DNA of 64,000 nt from the NCBI RefSeq assembly GCF_963924675.1, contig NC_089220.1, positions 160,121,270 through 160,185,269 of the forward strand. The letters are read 5' to 3'. This stretch comes from Phocoena phocoena (Eukaryota; Chordata; Mammalia; Artiodactyla; Phocoenidae). Under the pieces are notes generated by a model that was not told the DNA's origin, did not search any database, and saw only the letters and a list, made by a program, of their open reading frames with translations. A program made the translations under genes and the position numbers. Positions within the stretch are counted from its first letter, which is position 1. Every line of letters starts with the position of its first letter. Shown here piece by piece: positions 22,036-37,260 of this stretch.

Positions 22036-23208
22036 TTAAAAACCTTTCAGAGCGATAACCACACCGTGAAAGAGTTGCAAGATAAATGCTAAAGGCATTT
22101 TGCAACGTGATCCTTGGGTGAAGAACCACTCTTCGGTGTTTGGAATCTTAATATCATAGAACTTTTTTGGAAAAGCGAATGACTTCACGCATAAACTATA
22201 TCTGTTTATGCCTAAGATGATCTGAGATGGAAAATGATGATATAAGCAGTAAAGATAGGTGTGTTCTTTCAAAACATTTAGTCGTTCCTTGTGAGGAGAT
22301 TGAGGATTAGCTCTGAAGTTTGCAGTCGCTAACGGGAAGAAGCAGCTTTGACTTTAAATGTGGTATTCCGTTGAGAATGTCTAGGTTTGTTCTACTTCAC
22401 TCCTCACCCACAAGCTTTCTGTGTTCTTGATAGCATACCAGAGCAAATGACAATTCAGTCACCTTAACAAAAGAGATGATACATGTGTATGTGTGTCTGA
22501 CTTTCAATTACAAACGGGAATTTTTTTCTGGTAAGAGTTTTCCAAGCTAAGTTAAAGAAAGTACAGTTTTTTTGTTTGTTTGTTTTTGTCTAAATGTTTT
22601 CTTTTGGGTTTCTTGTTCTTTCTTTTCTCTCTCACATCTGGGCCTCTCTTTCTGCTCCTGCTAGGTGATACCATTTTGGGCTGTTAAAGGCTTCATGTTA
22701 ACTTATAATTAAAAACTTGAATTCCAGGATCTCTGCTCTGTCTTTTGATGGCAAATCATTAAATTTATTCAAGTCGCAAAATTCTCTGATACTACTTAAA
22801 CTTTCTGTGATTGTAAGCACTTTGAGAATGGAATGTCCTCAAGCTCAATTTGTTTGTTAGTTGATTATCACAATGACTCCCAGAACTGATTAAGTCCGAG
22901 AAATTTTTAAAAAGGTCATTTAGGTAGATGAGTAGAGCTGTACCGATAGTTGGTAGACCTTTTAAATATCTGAGATGCAGGTTTCTTGTACATCTTCTAA
23001 ATATTAATTAGTGAGAGTGGGCAACTAGAAACCCTACTGAGTTTTAGGTTATCTGTCCATTCAAAATTGGACAAAAAGCTGAATTATTTAGCAGAGGCTC
23101 AAGCTCACTTATTCCATGTCCTGAACAAACTCCTTTGCCTTTGAAAAGTTCATTCACTTGATAGTTTAGTCCTGTGGATGTCCAGGTTGGACAAGACAAT
23201 ACATGGGT

Positions 23209-23555
23209 GTATTAGGGTTCTCCAGAGAAACAGGACCAATGGGATGTGTAGATATATAGACAGAGATTTATTTTAAGGAATTGGTTTGTGTGATTATAAA
23301 GGCTGGAAAGTCCAAATCTGCAGTGTGGGCCAGCAGGCAAAGACCTAGCAGAGTCCATGGTGCCGATGAAGTCCAAACGCAGTCTGCCGGAGGATTCCCC
23401 CTTGCTCAGGAAGACCTGTCTTTCTGTTCTGTTTTCTGATGGGATGAGGCCCAGTCACATTGTGGAGGGCAGTCTGTTTTATTCAGAATTCACAAATGTA
23501 AATGGTAATCTCATCCAAAAACACTTTCCAAGTGGACACAAAAGTAACCATCACA
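23209..23555 (+). repeat. Old LTR-like interspersed repeat
   Basis: It begins TATTAGGGTTCTCCAGAGAA with GATTTATTTTAAGGAATTGG, continues with GATGGGATGAGGCCCAGTCA and AATCTCATCCAAAAACAC, and ends AAGTAACCATCACA. This order is that of a common eutherian interspersed repeat whose family name was not fixed. The copy is shortened internally and carries no intact gene. Confidence 0.5.
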
Positions 23556-25454
23556 ATGAAGTAGTGAATTTACCTACAGGCTATCAGGCCTTGACTCACC
23601 AAAGTGCCAGTTTCTTCTTTGGGCTTCAAAGAACTATGCAGACCTGCTTAGGAAGGCCCCCAAGAACTCTTTGGTAAGATCCATATAAGAATATAATTGT
23701 ACATAAAACATATTCAGAGCTACTGGATAGAAGTAGGGCTTTAGAAAATAATAGTGTTCAGAGATGATACTAGACCATACGGATAAGACATAAAACATGC
23801 TTAAATGTCAAGAATTCAGCATTCATTCTAAGAGTTAGTGAGATCTCCCTGTAGAAACTGCAAGGATACATTGAGGAGATTTGGGGACCCTCCCTGAAGA
23901 TCAGGAAGCATCTTGATAAGCTAACTTCAGACAAGTTATAATCTTGATTTGGAAATTTAATGAGCTAGTCAATAAGCATGGTCATAGACTTAATAAACTA
24001 ATGGTTGTGGTATATCAAGTAAAGCCTACCATGTTGGCCCCACTGTAAATTAAGAAAACAGTTGAAGGAATTAAGAAAACAGTCCCATTTACGGTAGGAC
24101 CAAGAAGAATAAAATACTTAGGAATAAATTTAACCAGGGAGATAAAAGACTTGCACACTGAATGCTGTAAGACACTGATGAAAGAAATTGAAAAAGACAA
24201 AAATAAATGGAAATATATTCCATACTCACAGATTGGAAGACTTAATATTGTTAAAATGTCCATATTACCCAAAGCCATCTACAGATTCAGTGCAATCCCT
24301 GTCAAAATGCTGATGGCATTTTTCACAGAAATAGGGAAAAAAAATCCCTAAAATTCACTGAAACCATATTGAATCTATTGGATCTCTAATAGCCAAAACA
24401 ATCTTAAGAAAGAAGAAAACTTGGAGGCGTCACAATTCCTGATTTGTCTATATTACAAAGCTATAGTAATCAAAAGAGTTTGATACTGGCATAAAAACAG
24501 ACATATAGAGCAGAATAGAGAGCCAGCCCAGAAATAAACCCACACATATATGGTTAATTGATTTATGACAGAGAAGCCAAGAATATGCAATAGGGAAAGG
24601 GTAGTCTCTTCAATAAATGGTGATGGGAACACTGGACTGTCACATGAAAAAGAATGAAGCTGGTCTTCTATTGTACACCGTGTACAAAAACCAACTCAAA
24701 ATGGATTAAAGATTTGAATGTAAGACCACAAACCATAAAACTCCTAGAAGAAAACATATGGGGTAAGCACATTGACATTGGTCTTGGTGATGAATTTTTG
24801 GACTTGACACCAAAAGTAAAAATAAACAAATTAGACTACATCAAATATAAAGACTTCTGCACAGCAAAGGAAACCAATGAAATTAAAAGACAACCTCTGG
24901 AATAGTAGAACATATTTACAAATCATATATCTGATAATGGATTAATATCCAAAACATATAAAGAACTCACAACTCAATAGCAAAAAGATAAACAATCTGA
25001 TTAGAAAATGGGCAGAAGAACTGAATAGACATTTTTCCAAAGAGGACATACTGATGGACAACAGGTACATTAAAAGGTGCTCAACATCACTAATCCGCAG
25101 AGAAATGTAAATCAAAACCACAATGAGATATCACCTCACATCTATTAGAATGGTCATCAGAAGGACAGGAGATAACAAGTTGTGAGGATGTGGAGAAAAG
25201 GGAACCCTTGTGTGCTATTCGTGGGAATGTAAGTTGGTGCAGCCACTGTGGAAAACAGTGTGGAGTTATCTCAAAAAATTAAAGATAAAACTACCATATG
25301 ATCTAGCAATGCCACTTCTGGGTATTTATTCAGAGGAAAAGAAATCTGGATCTTGAAGAGATATCTGCACTCCTGTGTTCATTGCAGCAGCACTTTTTAC
25401 AATAGCCAAGATGTGGAAACAGCCTAAATGTCCACCAGTGGATGAATGGATAAC

Positions 25455-25560
25455 GATGTATGTGTGTGTGTGTGTGTGTATATGTATATATATACATATG
25501 TATATGTATACACGCACATACATGTTATATACATATACATATATATATTGTATATCACTT
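25455..25560 (+). repeat. TG/TA microsatellite inside the L1
   Basis: About ten TG units are followed by about 75 nt of TATATG/ATACAT-type repeats. The tract sits at the point of the L1 where GATGAATGGATAA is normally followed by unique sequence, so it expanded inside the element. Confidence 0.85.
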
Positions 25561-25653
25561 ATACGTGGAATCTAAAAAAGCCAAACTCATAGAAACAGAG
25601 ACAAGAATGGTGGTAGTGAGGACCAGGAGAGTGAGGGAAAAAAGGAGATGTTG

Positions 25654-25975
25654 AGATTTCCCTGGTGGCGCAGTGGTTAAGAATCCGCCTGCCAATGCAG
25701 GGGACATGGGTTCAAGCCCTGGTCCGGGAAGATCCCACATGCCGCGGAGCAACTAAGCCTGTGCGCCACAACTACTGAGCCTGTGCTCTGGAGCCCACGA
25801 GCCGCAACTATTGAGCCCACGCGCCTAGAGCCTGTGCTCCGCAACAAGAGAAGCCACTGCAATGAGAAGCCTGTGCACCACAACGAAGGGTAGCCACTGC
25901 TCACCACAACTAGAGAAAGCCTGCGCGCAGCAATGAAGACCCAACGCAGCCAAAAATAAAATAAATAAATGTATT
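25654..25975 (+). mobile_element. CHR SINE, full-length, nested in L1
   Basis: On the + strand it starts TTTCCCTGGTGGCGCAGTGG and continues TTAAGAATCCGCCTGCC, GGTTCAAGCCCTGG (B box) and GGGAAGATCCCACATGCCGC. Repeated CACAACTA/CTGAGCC modules follow, and it ends CCAAAAATAAAATAAATAAA. An 8-bp duplication (AGATGTTG) lies at 25646-25653 and 25976-25983 inside L1 sequence. This is the long CHR form and the clearest copy in the window. Confidence 0.95.
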
Positions 25976-27054
25976 AGATGTTGGTCAAAGAGTATAAACT
26001 TCCACTTATAAGATGAGTAAGTTCTGGGGATCTAATGTAGAGCATGGTGATTATAGTTAATAATACTGTGTCATATACTCAAAAGTTGTTAGGAGAGTAG
26101 ATCTTAAATGTTCTTGCCACAGGAAAGAAATGGTACTTTTGTGGTGTGATGGAGGTGTATTAGCTAAGCTGTGATGGTAATCATTTTGCAATATATAAAT
26201 GTACCAAATCAACACTCTGTGCTCCCTAAATTTACAGTGTTATATGTCAAATATACCTCAACAAAGCTGGGAAAAATAGTCAAATCAGACAAAGCAAATA
26301 GGGAGCCCCAAGCGGGGGACTGAATTACGGGTTGTTACACCTTCATCCAAAACTTTGTATAAGTTATTTGGGATAAACTGATCATCAGACATTTCTTTAG
26401 GCCTATAATGTAAATTAATTTCAATATCCTAGGTAACACAGATGAAAGAGTACAAAATTCTCTAATTGGAGTTTTTGTTGAAGATTTATACTGTCACACA
26501 CTAATCATAAGCTGACCTTAATAGTTTGGTTTTGAGCATCTAATGTTGCTGTTATCACAAAGAATTTTATAAAATGTGTTCTGTTTCTAGTGCTTTAAAT
26601 ATTCAAACCTATTTTAAAGTCATGATTCAATGAAATACTTTTCAATCCAAATGACTCAAACTTAGTTTAAAACAATCTTATTCCAAGATTGGGATAGAAT
26701 AATATTTTCATGATCTTACAAGAATAGTAATGATTTTGTATAGTGAATCTCTTACCAGTTTTTAGGGGATTCATTTGGAATTCCCTACTTCTACTATAAT
26801 AAGTTAAGGATTTCCTAATGTTTGGTGTATTTTCCTTTGGGGAACATATCTTAGTTATTTTTTATTGTTGTTGTATAGTGGTAAAAATTAATATCTTTAA
26901 AATTTATTCTATGATCTTTTTTGTTATTGAACTCAAGTTATTTTAAAGATTATATTGGTAGTAATGTCTGTTTTTAAAATAAGAACTGTTTTATTAGATA
27001 TAGCAAAACTATTCTGGATTAATTACTACGTGCAGTTTTTATTCTAAAACATCA

Positions 27055-27415
27055 TGCTGTCAGAAAAGTTTTGAGAATAGCCTAAGGAACTCCAGTATAC
27101 CCTTCTCCCACATTCCCCAATTGTTAATATTTTGCCACATTTGATATGTAGTTTTCTTCCTCATTCCCCTTTCCCCTCCCTGTAATTTTTCCTCCTTTCC
27201 TTCCTACTATATGTTTTTCCAGAATTGAGATAAATTGTAGACGTAGCTCCCCTTTATCTGTAAATCTTTAGTGTGTGTACTAGATCTTATGGTAGTTTTA
27301 TCTTTAATAAGAACAGACATTTTCTTATGTAATCATGTTTAGTTACCAAAGCCATGAAATTAACATTGACTTAACAGTGTTGTACTACCCGTTGTCTCAG
27401 TTAGTGTCCTTCATG
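27055..27415. repeat. Old LINE-type 3' segment
   Basis: TTGTTAATATTTTGCCACAT is followed by a decayed version of a segment often seen in old LINE 3' ends, with ATTAACATTGACTTAACAGT near 27360. Orientation and subfamily were not fixed. Confidence 0.4.
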
Positions 27416-27550
27416 GTGTGCAGATGTGAATGAATGAACGAATACATAAGAAACAAATTCTTTGGATCACACCTGGCGTCTAGTTGTCATGCCTCTTTAG
27501 TCGTTTTTAATCTGGAACATTTCTTCAGTTTACCTTTGTTTCTCTTTTCT

Positions 27551-27768
27551 TTCTTTCTTTCTTTTTTTTTTTTTTTCTTTTGCGGTACGCGGGCCCCTCA
27601 CTGTTGTAGCCTCTCCCGTTGCGGAGCACAGGCTCCGGACGCGCAGGCTCAGTGGCCATGGCTCACGGGCCCACCCGCTCCACGGCATGTGGGATCTTCC
27701 CGGGGCACGAACCCGTGTCCCCTGCATCGGCAGGCGGACTCTCAACCACTGCGCCACCAGGGAAGCCC
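27551..27768 (-). mobile_element. CD-type (short) CHR SINE
   Basis: On the minus strand it reads GGGCTTCCCTGGTGGCGCAG, the tRNA-like head with a B box, and a shortened body (GGAGCACAGGCTCCGGACGC on the + strand). The T-rich tail at 27555-27580 is on its far side. It lacks the repeated CACAACTA modules of the long CHR form at 25654, as the cetacean deletion type does. Eight bases before the B box (GGACCGGG-type segment) are also missing relative to the 44026 copy. Confidence 0.88.
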
Positions 27769-30700
27769 TTCTTTTCATTTTTGAAGAGCAAATTACTTTG
27801 AGAATGTCCCTCAATTTGGGTTTGTGTGACATTTCTTTGATTGAGTAAGGATTTTTCTGGCTTCACATTACAGATTAACAACTGTACAAAACCTGTTTTT
27901 TTCCTCAGAATTTGTAGCATCAAGCAAAACATTTTAAAATTCTTTAAATGTTATTTATTTTACATCTACTGTTTAAATCAGAAAAGAGCACAATAAAGCC
28001 AGATGTGACATTTTAACTTTGCTAATAAGAATAATTAAAATATCAACACAAATATCATGCATAAACATTCATCTCACATATGGGATAAATTAAAATATGT
28101 AGCTTAAAGCAACTGGAGGGTTAATCCTTTATGCAAAGAAATAAACACGATAACTTCTCTATTTAAAAAAATCCTCCTCTTGATTAAAACCGTAACTGGT
28201 TGTTATCAATTGTCTGCTCTACCTGCATATTATTTAATCTCGAGATATAGAATAAGTGTATTTTCTCTTTAACTTGTATGAAAACAGGTGTTAAGTGTGA
28301 GAATATGACGGCATAATTGCTTTTTAAGATCCATCATAAGGTTTTCCTTCCTAGCCCGTCATCCCCATCCCAGCGCTCATCTCTGCCCAATGATTATGTT
28401 TCGGCCATGTAATATAATCAACTTTTACTTCCTTGTTACCCATTTTGCAGATTAACTGCAGACTTAGAGTGGCCTGTGGGCCAGCTGTCTCCCCTTAGCA
28501 GTGGGGGCTTGTTTGGAGAGGCAGGAAAACTGCCTCTGTTTGTGCTGATCATTTGTGGCTGTTTTTCTGTCTCGCTGCAGATATGTGTGTATCTTTTCTG
28601 CTGTTCTGAGGATGGCGGGAAAGTAAACAGCTTTCATACTGCCCATGCAGTAGGTTCCCTGCTTCTAATATGCTTAGCAAAAATACCCTGTTTTTCTGGA
28701 TGTTAGAAGGCAAAAATGCCAATGGAGTAATGGCCAAGGGAAAACATGACAGGTTGCACTGATAGAAAATCACTTGGGGTACATACATGTCTGTACATGA
28801 GGGACATAATGTGCACTTGAGTGACATTCATGTCCAAATGGCTTGAGGAGCAAGTTAAAGGGAAACAAAATATTCATCATGTTTCCTTAGAAAGAACTTG
28901 ACTCAAGAAACGGTTGAGATAGTCCAGAATCTGGATGGAGTAACAATCAAAGGTGATAGAAAATTAGCTTCTCCTTTATATCAGAATGAAGAGATCCCCA
29001 TACTAGTAAGATTTTGGGAAAATTCTCTATAAAGTAGCCTTAAAAATGGTTTTTAAAGAGCAGATTTTTTAAAACATTTTGCTGCCAGAGCATTAAGTTC
29101 TCAAAGTTGGAATTAATTTCAGTCTTATGTCAAGAGCCAAATAGACTGATAATGCAATATCAAAGGAAAAGTACAATCTCTCACTTAAATGTTTTTAATG
29201 ATAATAATGACTTAAGACTTGATAAGAAAGCTGAAAAAGAATAGTACTCCCGTCTGCAGTTTTCATAAGAAATGAAACTTTCCCATGGAGGATGCAGTCT
29301 CCTTTAAGACAGGTTCAGAGCAGGGCACGTCAGGAAGTGACTCGAACTTGATTAAAATTTCTCTTCATACATTCAGTCAGCTCCTTATCTTGGTTTTTCA
29401 AGTAGAAGAAAAATGAGAATTTTAAGCCTTTGTAAAATGTATGGAAATGTCAAAATCAGTAAACGTTAAAAAGCCAAACGATATAAATCAGTAAGTGACA
29501 ATTGAGAACCTTCCAGATTTGAGGCAAATACGTACTGAATGATCAGATCTAAATGTGCCCAGTTAAGGACTATCTTTGGTTTCCGTGTCTTTTCAAGTGC
29601 AACTTTCCCAGGAATATAAATACTGATTCTGATTCACAGAGTGAATTTTATCTTTCAGTTACTTCTGAATTTAAAGTAGGAGGGGCTGTAGTGTGTTTTG
29701 ATACTATTTTGTATTTCAAACATCAGAAACAGATTTTATATTGAAGTAGCTGTATTCGTTCACACAAGGTCTTTATTTACTACTCTTGAATTGTTTTGAA
29801 CCATATGGATGAAAATAAAATTTTAAGAGCAAAACAAGTATATAAAGATAGTATAGTAAATATGATGTCAATAGTAAGTATGTCATAGTAAATGTGATGC
29901 ATATTAAATGTGATGTTAATGTTTTGATGTATCTAATGTTTATTTCTCCCAAATCCATTGATTTTATTTGAGCTGTACTTATTCTCTAGGAATATTTTAA
30001 GTGTAAAAAGGCTTTTATAATGGGCAGGTATAGGCTTTATTTTGATTTTGATACTGAAATGTATTTACTTTGTATAGTTAACATACTATCCCTCTGTATC
30101 TTTTCAAGTTGTTCTTTCTGTAATATTCTTTATTATATATATAGTTTTCCTGTTTTTAACATATTAATGATTTTTTTTTAAAAACACACCTTGTCCTGAT
30201 AACTCTGAGGCTATCTTTTGAGATGGCACAAAGAATGTTAACAATGAATATTAGTAAATTAGGAACTTCAAAAAATCATGTTATTATGGATTTGGAGATT
30301 TAAAAATAACATATCTTTTGTATTATGATAATCTTTTTAAAAAATCTCTTACTGATACACTCTGTACTTCCAAAAATTATTTCATCTAATTGAGATATCT
30401 GAGATTGCATGTTAAATCTCCAAATTATTATTAAAAATTAATATTTAAAATTATTTTATCATTATTATGTTAATTTTGGTAATTATTAGAAATTTTTTAA
30501 AAATGTGTTGAGAGACAAAGAAAAAAACTGAAGTCTACCTACATTTCCATTGCTCTGCAATAGGCTTTCATGTGTGTAATTGAACATTCTTTAAAAGTGC
30601 TATCCTTAAAGGATGCGTTATATTCCAGCCTAATTATGTACCATTAGATGTTGAACCATTCTTCAAGTGTAATTTGATACTTCCAGCTTGAATGGATAGG

Positions 30701-31784
30701 TGGCTGCTGGAGAAATATTCCAAAATTACAAAAAGAGAAGGAGGAAAAGTTGTAGGACTAGATGAGGCATTTAGTTGTGATTCAAAGAGCTTGTGCCACA
30801 TGTCTGTTACGTGACATAAAATGAAATGCTGAATTTGATAAAGAACTCTGGCCTCATCTATTTGGAGATGGCCAGTGTAGAGCTGGGGTCCCTAAAGAGG
30901 ATTACAGAAGGCAGATGGCTTCCTCTTCCGGTGTCCGACATTTTAATATGTCATCTCACTGCCTTTCATCAGGTTATACTTGAAGCATTCATTTCCTCCC
31001 TGCTGTTTTAGGGGAGCTGAGCAAAAGTTCGTGTATCTCAAATGTGTCGGGTTCTGCAACAGTCTCCTTATGCACTCGATGGCTACAATTACGAAGTCAA
31101 AGCCGGCATGTACAACTCTTTAATTAAACAATATTGCTTGAATAATATCCCCAGCTGTAGATGTATCATACAGTACTGTGGAAAAAAATTTCTCTAATGT
31201 TGTTTATCTCTACTTTGTCTCACAGATGTCGAAGGTTAAAACTCTCTAGTGACTCTCTGAAAATGAATACCGTTTTTTCTGCTGACTTTGTATCATCAGG
31301 ATTTGTTACTGTTTGTGAATAAAATGATGCACCCTTAGTGAACATTAAACTATTAATAACATTGAAAATTCTAGTGAAAAACAAAGGGACAAATGAGTTA
31401 TATTTATTTATTTTGATTTCCTGCTGTTACTGTTTTTCTCCTGTGGTTTAGAATATATAAAGAGATTTTTAAAAAACCCACAAAAAACAAACCAAAACTC
31501 TGAGTCTGCATGACTTCAGTCCTTCTGCTACATTTTTTTCCCTGTATTTCTCAGAATCTGGTTTAGGTTTGTTTCCATATTGAAACAAGTACCGCATAAA
31601 AATATTAGCAGCTGGTTCCAGGAATCATCTGGAGGGGATGCAGATGCGCTGTTATCATGGATCTTGTTGTGGAACTTTGGTGGAGATACTGTGCCTGTTA
31701 TGATTAAAGAACTGCTCATTAGCAGTCCTTAAAAATAACAGAAAGAAACATTGGAATATAATGCGTAATTTTGTTTCCTGTTAG

Positions 31785-33486
<1,702 letters not shown>

Positions 33487-34758
33487 TAACATTGAGCCAA
33501 GAATGGCAGGTCCAGGGGCTTTGCCTTGAAAGGCTCAATTATGTTTGCTGGCTAGAGTTTATTGTACTGTCAGTGGATTGTGATTTGTCTTCTTAATTCT
33601 GTGATCAAAATATCCCTAAGTGTGCAGTAATACTTCTCTTGCCACTTCAAGAGATAACACTGGGATCTCGAAGGCACCTTTAGCTGGGTTCAAGAAACAG
33701 GGCCACGCCTTCCTGCTCAGAGCCCGCACTTTCTCTTCTGTTCAGCGGTATTGAACCAGGAGGGAGAAACATTGAAGTGATTGCTTGTTCCCTTGCTTAT
33801 CTAAAACGGGGGCCTCTTGTAAAGCCCCTCACAGGGGAGAGTCTGTTTCTCTTGTGACATTGTCAGAAGTGTAAGCCCCCCTTCCTACCCCCTGGCCCCC
33901 TTTCTCCTTCACTGTAGGGCTGAGTATTTTCCTCCGGAGGGGCTGCCTTTTCAGTGGTATCTCCTGCATAAAACCACAGTGGGTTCTGCACATGTGCTGC
34001 CGTCTGTAATTAGGCAATGGGTGGGAAGGTTTCCTCTCCCAAGGGGTGTGATCATCTGTCTTCCCAAATAGTAAAAACATACCAAGTAGACTTGCATAGC
34101 GGGCCATTTGAGAATGTAAAGGGAATTATATACAGATTTGTTAATTAATATTAGAACCTGAAAAAGAGTGTTTTCAAAGAATTTTTATAAAGTATGTGCC
34201 ACCTCTAGGAAACAGGTGGGACCTGCTTGCTGAAAGTATAACGTTTGTCGTTTTTGTTTTTATTGATGCTCAACTCCTCACATTTTTAAGTCAGCTAAGA
34301 GAAAATGATTAGCAAATGGTACAAACTGGAAAGTATATCCAAACTGCTTAGGTGTTTTTCTTAGTTTTAAAATCTGTGTTTAATATATAAAGCAAGCCAT
34401 CGATGATGGCTCATCTGATCCTTTAATACAATAGGATTTTGCCACATACCCTTGTGCTCAGTGGGTAGTCAGTGGAGAGGTGACCAATTTTGAAAGTTTA
34501 CTGACCGTAGACTTATTTTTACACTTGTTTTTATTTTCCAAATGGAGAGCGGCTTAATGCTAATTAACAAATTAGTTTCCACAACAACAAGAGAACAGTG
34601 TCACCTTAACTAAAAACCTCAGAGTGGAAAACTGTGGGAAGTAAAAGATGTACTTTCTTAATTATAAATATAAATGCTAATCCCTCAGGGTAGGCTATGG
34701 GATTGGCTTTCTTGAATGATAATTTTTATTGGTTTCCAAATCATTAACTGATGTTTTT

Positions 34759-35058
34759 TGTTTTTTTATACATTTATTTTATTTATTTATTTATTTGGCT
34801 GTGTTGGGTCTTCGTTTCTGTGCGAGGGCTTTCTCTAGTTGCGGCGAGCGGGGGCCACTCTTCATCACGGTTTGCGGGCCTCTCATTGTCGCAGCCTCTC
34901 CCGTTGCGGAGCACAGGCTCCAGACGCACAGGCTCAGTAGTTGTGGCACACGGGCTTAGTTGCTCCGCGGCATGTGGGATCTTCCCAGACCAGGGCTCGA
35001 ACCCGTGTCCCCTGCATTGGCAGGCGGATTCTCAACCACTGCGCCACCAGGGAAGCCC
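34759..35058 (-). mobile_element. CHR SINE, long form
   Basis: The minus-strand head GGGCTTCCCTGGTGGCGCAG has GGTTCGAGCCCTGG as B box, then GGGAAGATCCCACATGCCGC and the long body, and ends in a TTTATTTA-type tail at about 34775-34797. A 13-bp duplication (AACTGATGTTTTT) lies at 34746-34758 and 35059-35071. Confidence 0.94.
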
Positions 35059-36419
35059 AACTGATGTTTTTAATGTAAGTCCTCCAAAGAGCTATGTGAA
35101 AAATTCTCCACAGTAAGTTCACAAGACACAGTGTTCTTTATTAGGTCTTTTTCAAAAATGGAATAATTCCACATACCGTAAGACTGCATTCGTGTGACAG
35201 ATGTTCATTGAGCATCTACTACATTCAGAAAATAAGTTAGATCCTGGGGATAAGGTGGTGAATACAGACAGATGGCGTTCCCTCTCTGGACGTTCTCCTG
35301 GACCATAGATCATATTCTTAGTCTCTTTAAAAACAAACTAAAATTTCTCAAAGTTTTCCTTTAGAGAGAAACATTGAAATGTTATAGGGGGACTTAAAAT
35401 GTAAGAAATGGACTGAAGGGCAGCATCCTGAATCCAGACGTGTTTTTGTCTGGCTCAGGTGGTTCCCCAAACAAACCTATACCAACCTGAAAACGTTTTG
35501 ATGAAAGCACTGATTTGATCCCCTGTTGCCCTATAAAACACATGGAATTGGAATCCCACTGCAATATCTCCGTCTCATTCACTTCTGCATATGAATTTAT
35601 GTGAATGAAAATGATTTAAGGGAACAGAGGCAGTAATAGACTTTAATATTCAATATTCTTTACGGTATCATTTTCATACATTGCTGGTTATTACTATTTC
35701 TTAGGATACAGTAAGCTTATAAAGCAATTATGTCAAAAAAAAATCTTATCACGAGTGCTGTGCTCTCTTTGTAATACCAGCGAAAAGCCTTTTGTACTGA
35801 CAGGGTTTAACTGAAGGATTCTGTGAAGACAGAAGAGCTCATTTCAGCTTCCCATAAGTCTTAAGACGTGACTTTGCTGCCGTTGTACTTATATAGTACC
35901 TTTGCAGAAACATCTCCCTGGATTACTGGAAGGGTACGTGTAAGTTATATTACCGTAAATATTGATATAAGCATAGGGTGTCTTGTCACAGATGAACCTC
36001 AGGCCAGAATAATGTGCTGAGTTCTCTCCTCCTGGGTCCATCTGTCAGCCATGTGGTCCGGCCTTTGACAATATCACAGAATTATATTTTACTAACTCAT
36101 CTTTAAATCAAGGGTTTGCATACTTATTTTCAAGCTAGAGAAGATGAAAATTCGCAGAAGAACATCTTTTGTGCTTTGTCACCTCTTCCCTTGCCCTCTT
36201 CTATATGTGGGAAGTGCTGTCTGTTATCTTAGTATGTTTTCTTCAAAATTGGCAACTCTCGGCATGAAATACCATCTTCCCTTGCACTTCCCTCGTCTTT
36301 GTCCCCATACAGCACATTTGAGACATGTTCTAGAAGATGCTTCTCAATCCCTTCCACTTGACTTCTCAGGAGTCTGTGAACACTGCCTCGTTCTTGAATC
36401 CTTTCGTGCCAGCTCTCTC

Positions 36420-37260
36420 CGTTTTTCTCCTGCTTCTCTCTGGCCCTCTGTCTCCTTTAAGCTTGCTCTCTTCTGCCTGTTCTGTTTTTGGTTAGTATTC
36501 CTCAAGGCGTTCTCTGGGCTGTGTCTTCTTCCTCACATGCTCCCTGGGAGACCTTCATTCCTTGGTCTTCAGGTACCACTTTCCTTATGATGAATCCCAT
36601 GGTCCTGTTTTCAGCTCAGGACTCTACTCTAGTTCCAGATCCCTCTGTCCAGCCACCCATGGAGATGTCCACTGGTATGTCTCTCAGGCACCTATGCTTT
36701 TTCCACCAAAACCCATTCCTCCCTCAGTTCTTCATCTACCTTGTCCTCCTTCCCCCCGAGATAGCTCCACTGTTTCTTTACTTGTAGAAGCTGGAAATCT
36801 GGGGTGGCTCTGACCTCTCAAATGCCTTTCCTATCTCTGTTGCCTCCTCCTCTGGAATCTCTCTCCTCCCTCCCTCCTCTCCATCCCCCTGCCCTTACCC
36901 CATCCTCTCACCGGGCTCTCTGCTGCAGCTCCCTGAAGGACTTCTCTCTCAACCCATTTTGTCTACACGGCAGTAAGGCACATCTTCCCACAAAACAAAC
37001 TGATCGTGTCACTTCGGCCGAAATCTCTTCGGGAGCTTTCCTTCCTTTCCAGGATGGGTGCCAGTCTCCATCACGTGGCCACTAGGACGTGCACAAACCA
37101 GCCCCTGTGTCCACCAGCCTGTCCCTTACACGACCTGAAATTTCTCAGATGTCTGATGCTGCCTTTCACCTCTGGATTTTCCACATGAGTCAGTTCTGCT
37201 CCTTGTTCTAGAAAAGTCAGCCTTTAGATTTCAGTATCCTCTCTCCAAAGCCTTTCCGTA
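36420..37260 (+). mobile_element. L2-type LINE remnant
   Basis: A pyrimidine-rich block matches in order the C-terminal part of an L2-clade reverse transcriptase. GTATTCCTCAAGGCGTTCTC translates as the (S)IPQGV motif that in L2 starts the PQGSVLGP motif. Further on come the ATGGAGATGTCCACTGGTAT segment and CTGATCGTGTCACTTCGGCC. The open frames at 36144-36813 are by-products of the low-purine composition and of this relic, not genes. Confidence 0.6.

Larger units (their letters stand above)
24050..26285 (+). mobile_element. L1 element, 5'-truncated, with nested SINE
   Basis: The + strand carries the C-terminal part of L1 ORF2: AGACTTAATATTGTTAAAAT, then CATCTACAGATTCAGTGCAA, then a long block with AGCCAAGATGTGGAAACAG. 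The L1 3' untranslated region follows, ending ATATACCTCAACAAAGCTGG near 26270. The ORF is broken by stops and shifts (for example after 24350), so it is inactive. A TG/TA microsatellite expanded at 25455-25560 and a CHR SINE inserted at 25654-25975. A target-site duplication for the L1 itself was not found. Confidence 0.88.
20245..31784 (+). other. PARD3: PARD3 intron e5-e6 (11.5 kb, repeat-rich)
   Basis: This is the longest complete intron in the window. It contains a GT microsatellite (21491-21533), a decayed L1 segment (about 21600-22035), an LTR-like old repeat (about 23209-23555), an L1 3' half (24050-26285) with a nested CHR SINE, an old LINE-type segment (about 27055-27415) and a CD-type SINE (27551-27768). 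From 28000 to 31784 the DNA is AT-rich and nothing could be assigned. No extra exon was recognised. Confidence 0.85.

Noticed and set aside
24050..25323. Possible active L1 reverse transcriptase
   Set aside because: Only the C-terminal part is present, with several stops and shifts and no ORF1 or 5' end.
25658..25740. tRNA-like sequence with A and B boxes
   Set aside because: It is the head of a CHR SINE, not a tRNA gene: mismatched stems and repeat copies elsewhere in the window.
36144..36813. Overlapping open frames up to 148 codons on the + strand
   Set aside because: Pyrimidine-rich DNA has few stops. Part of it is an L2-type LINE remnant. No start context or known domain.
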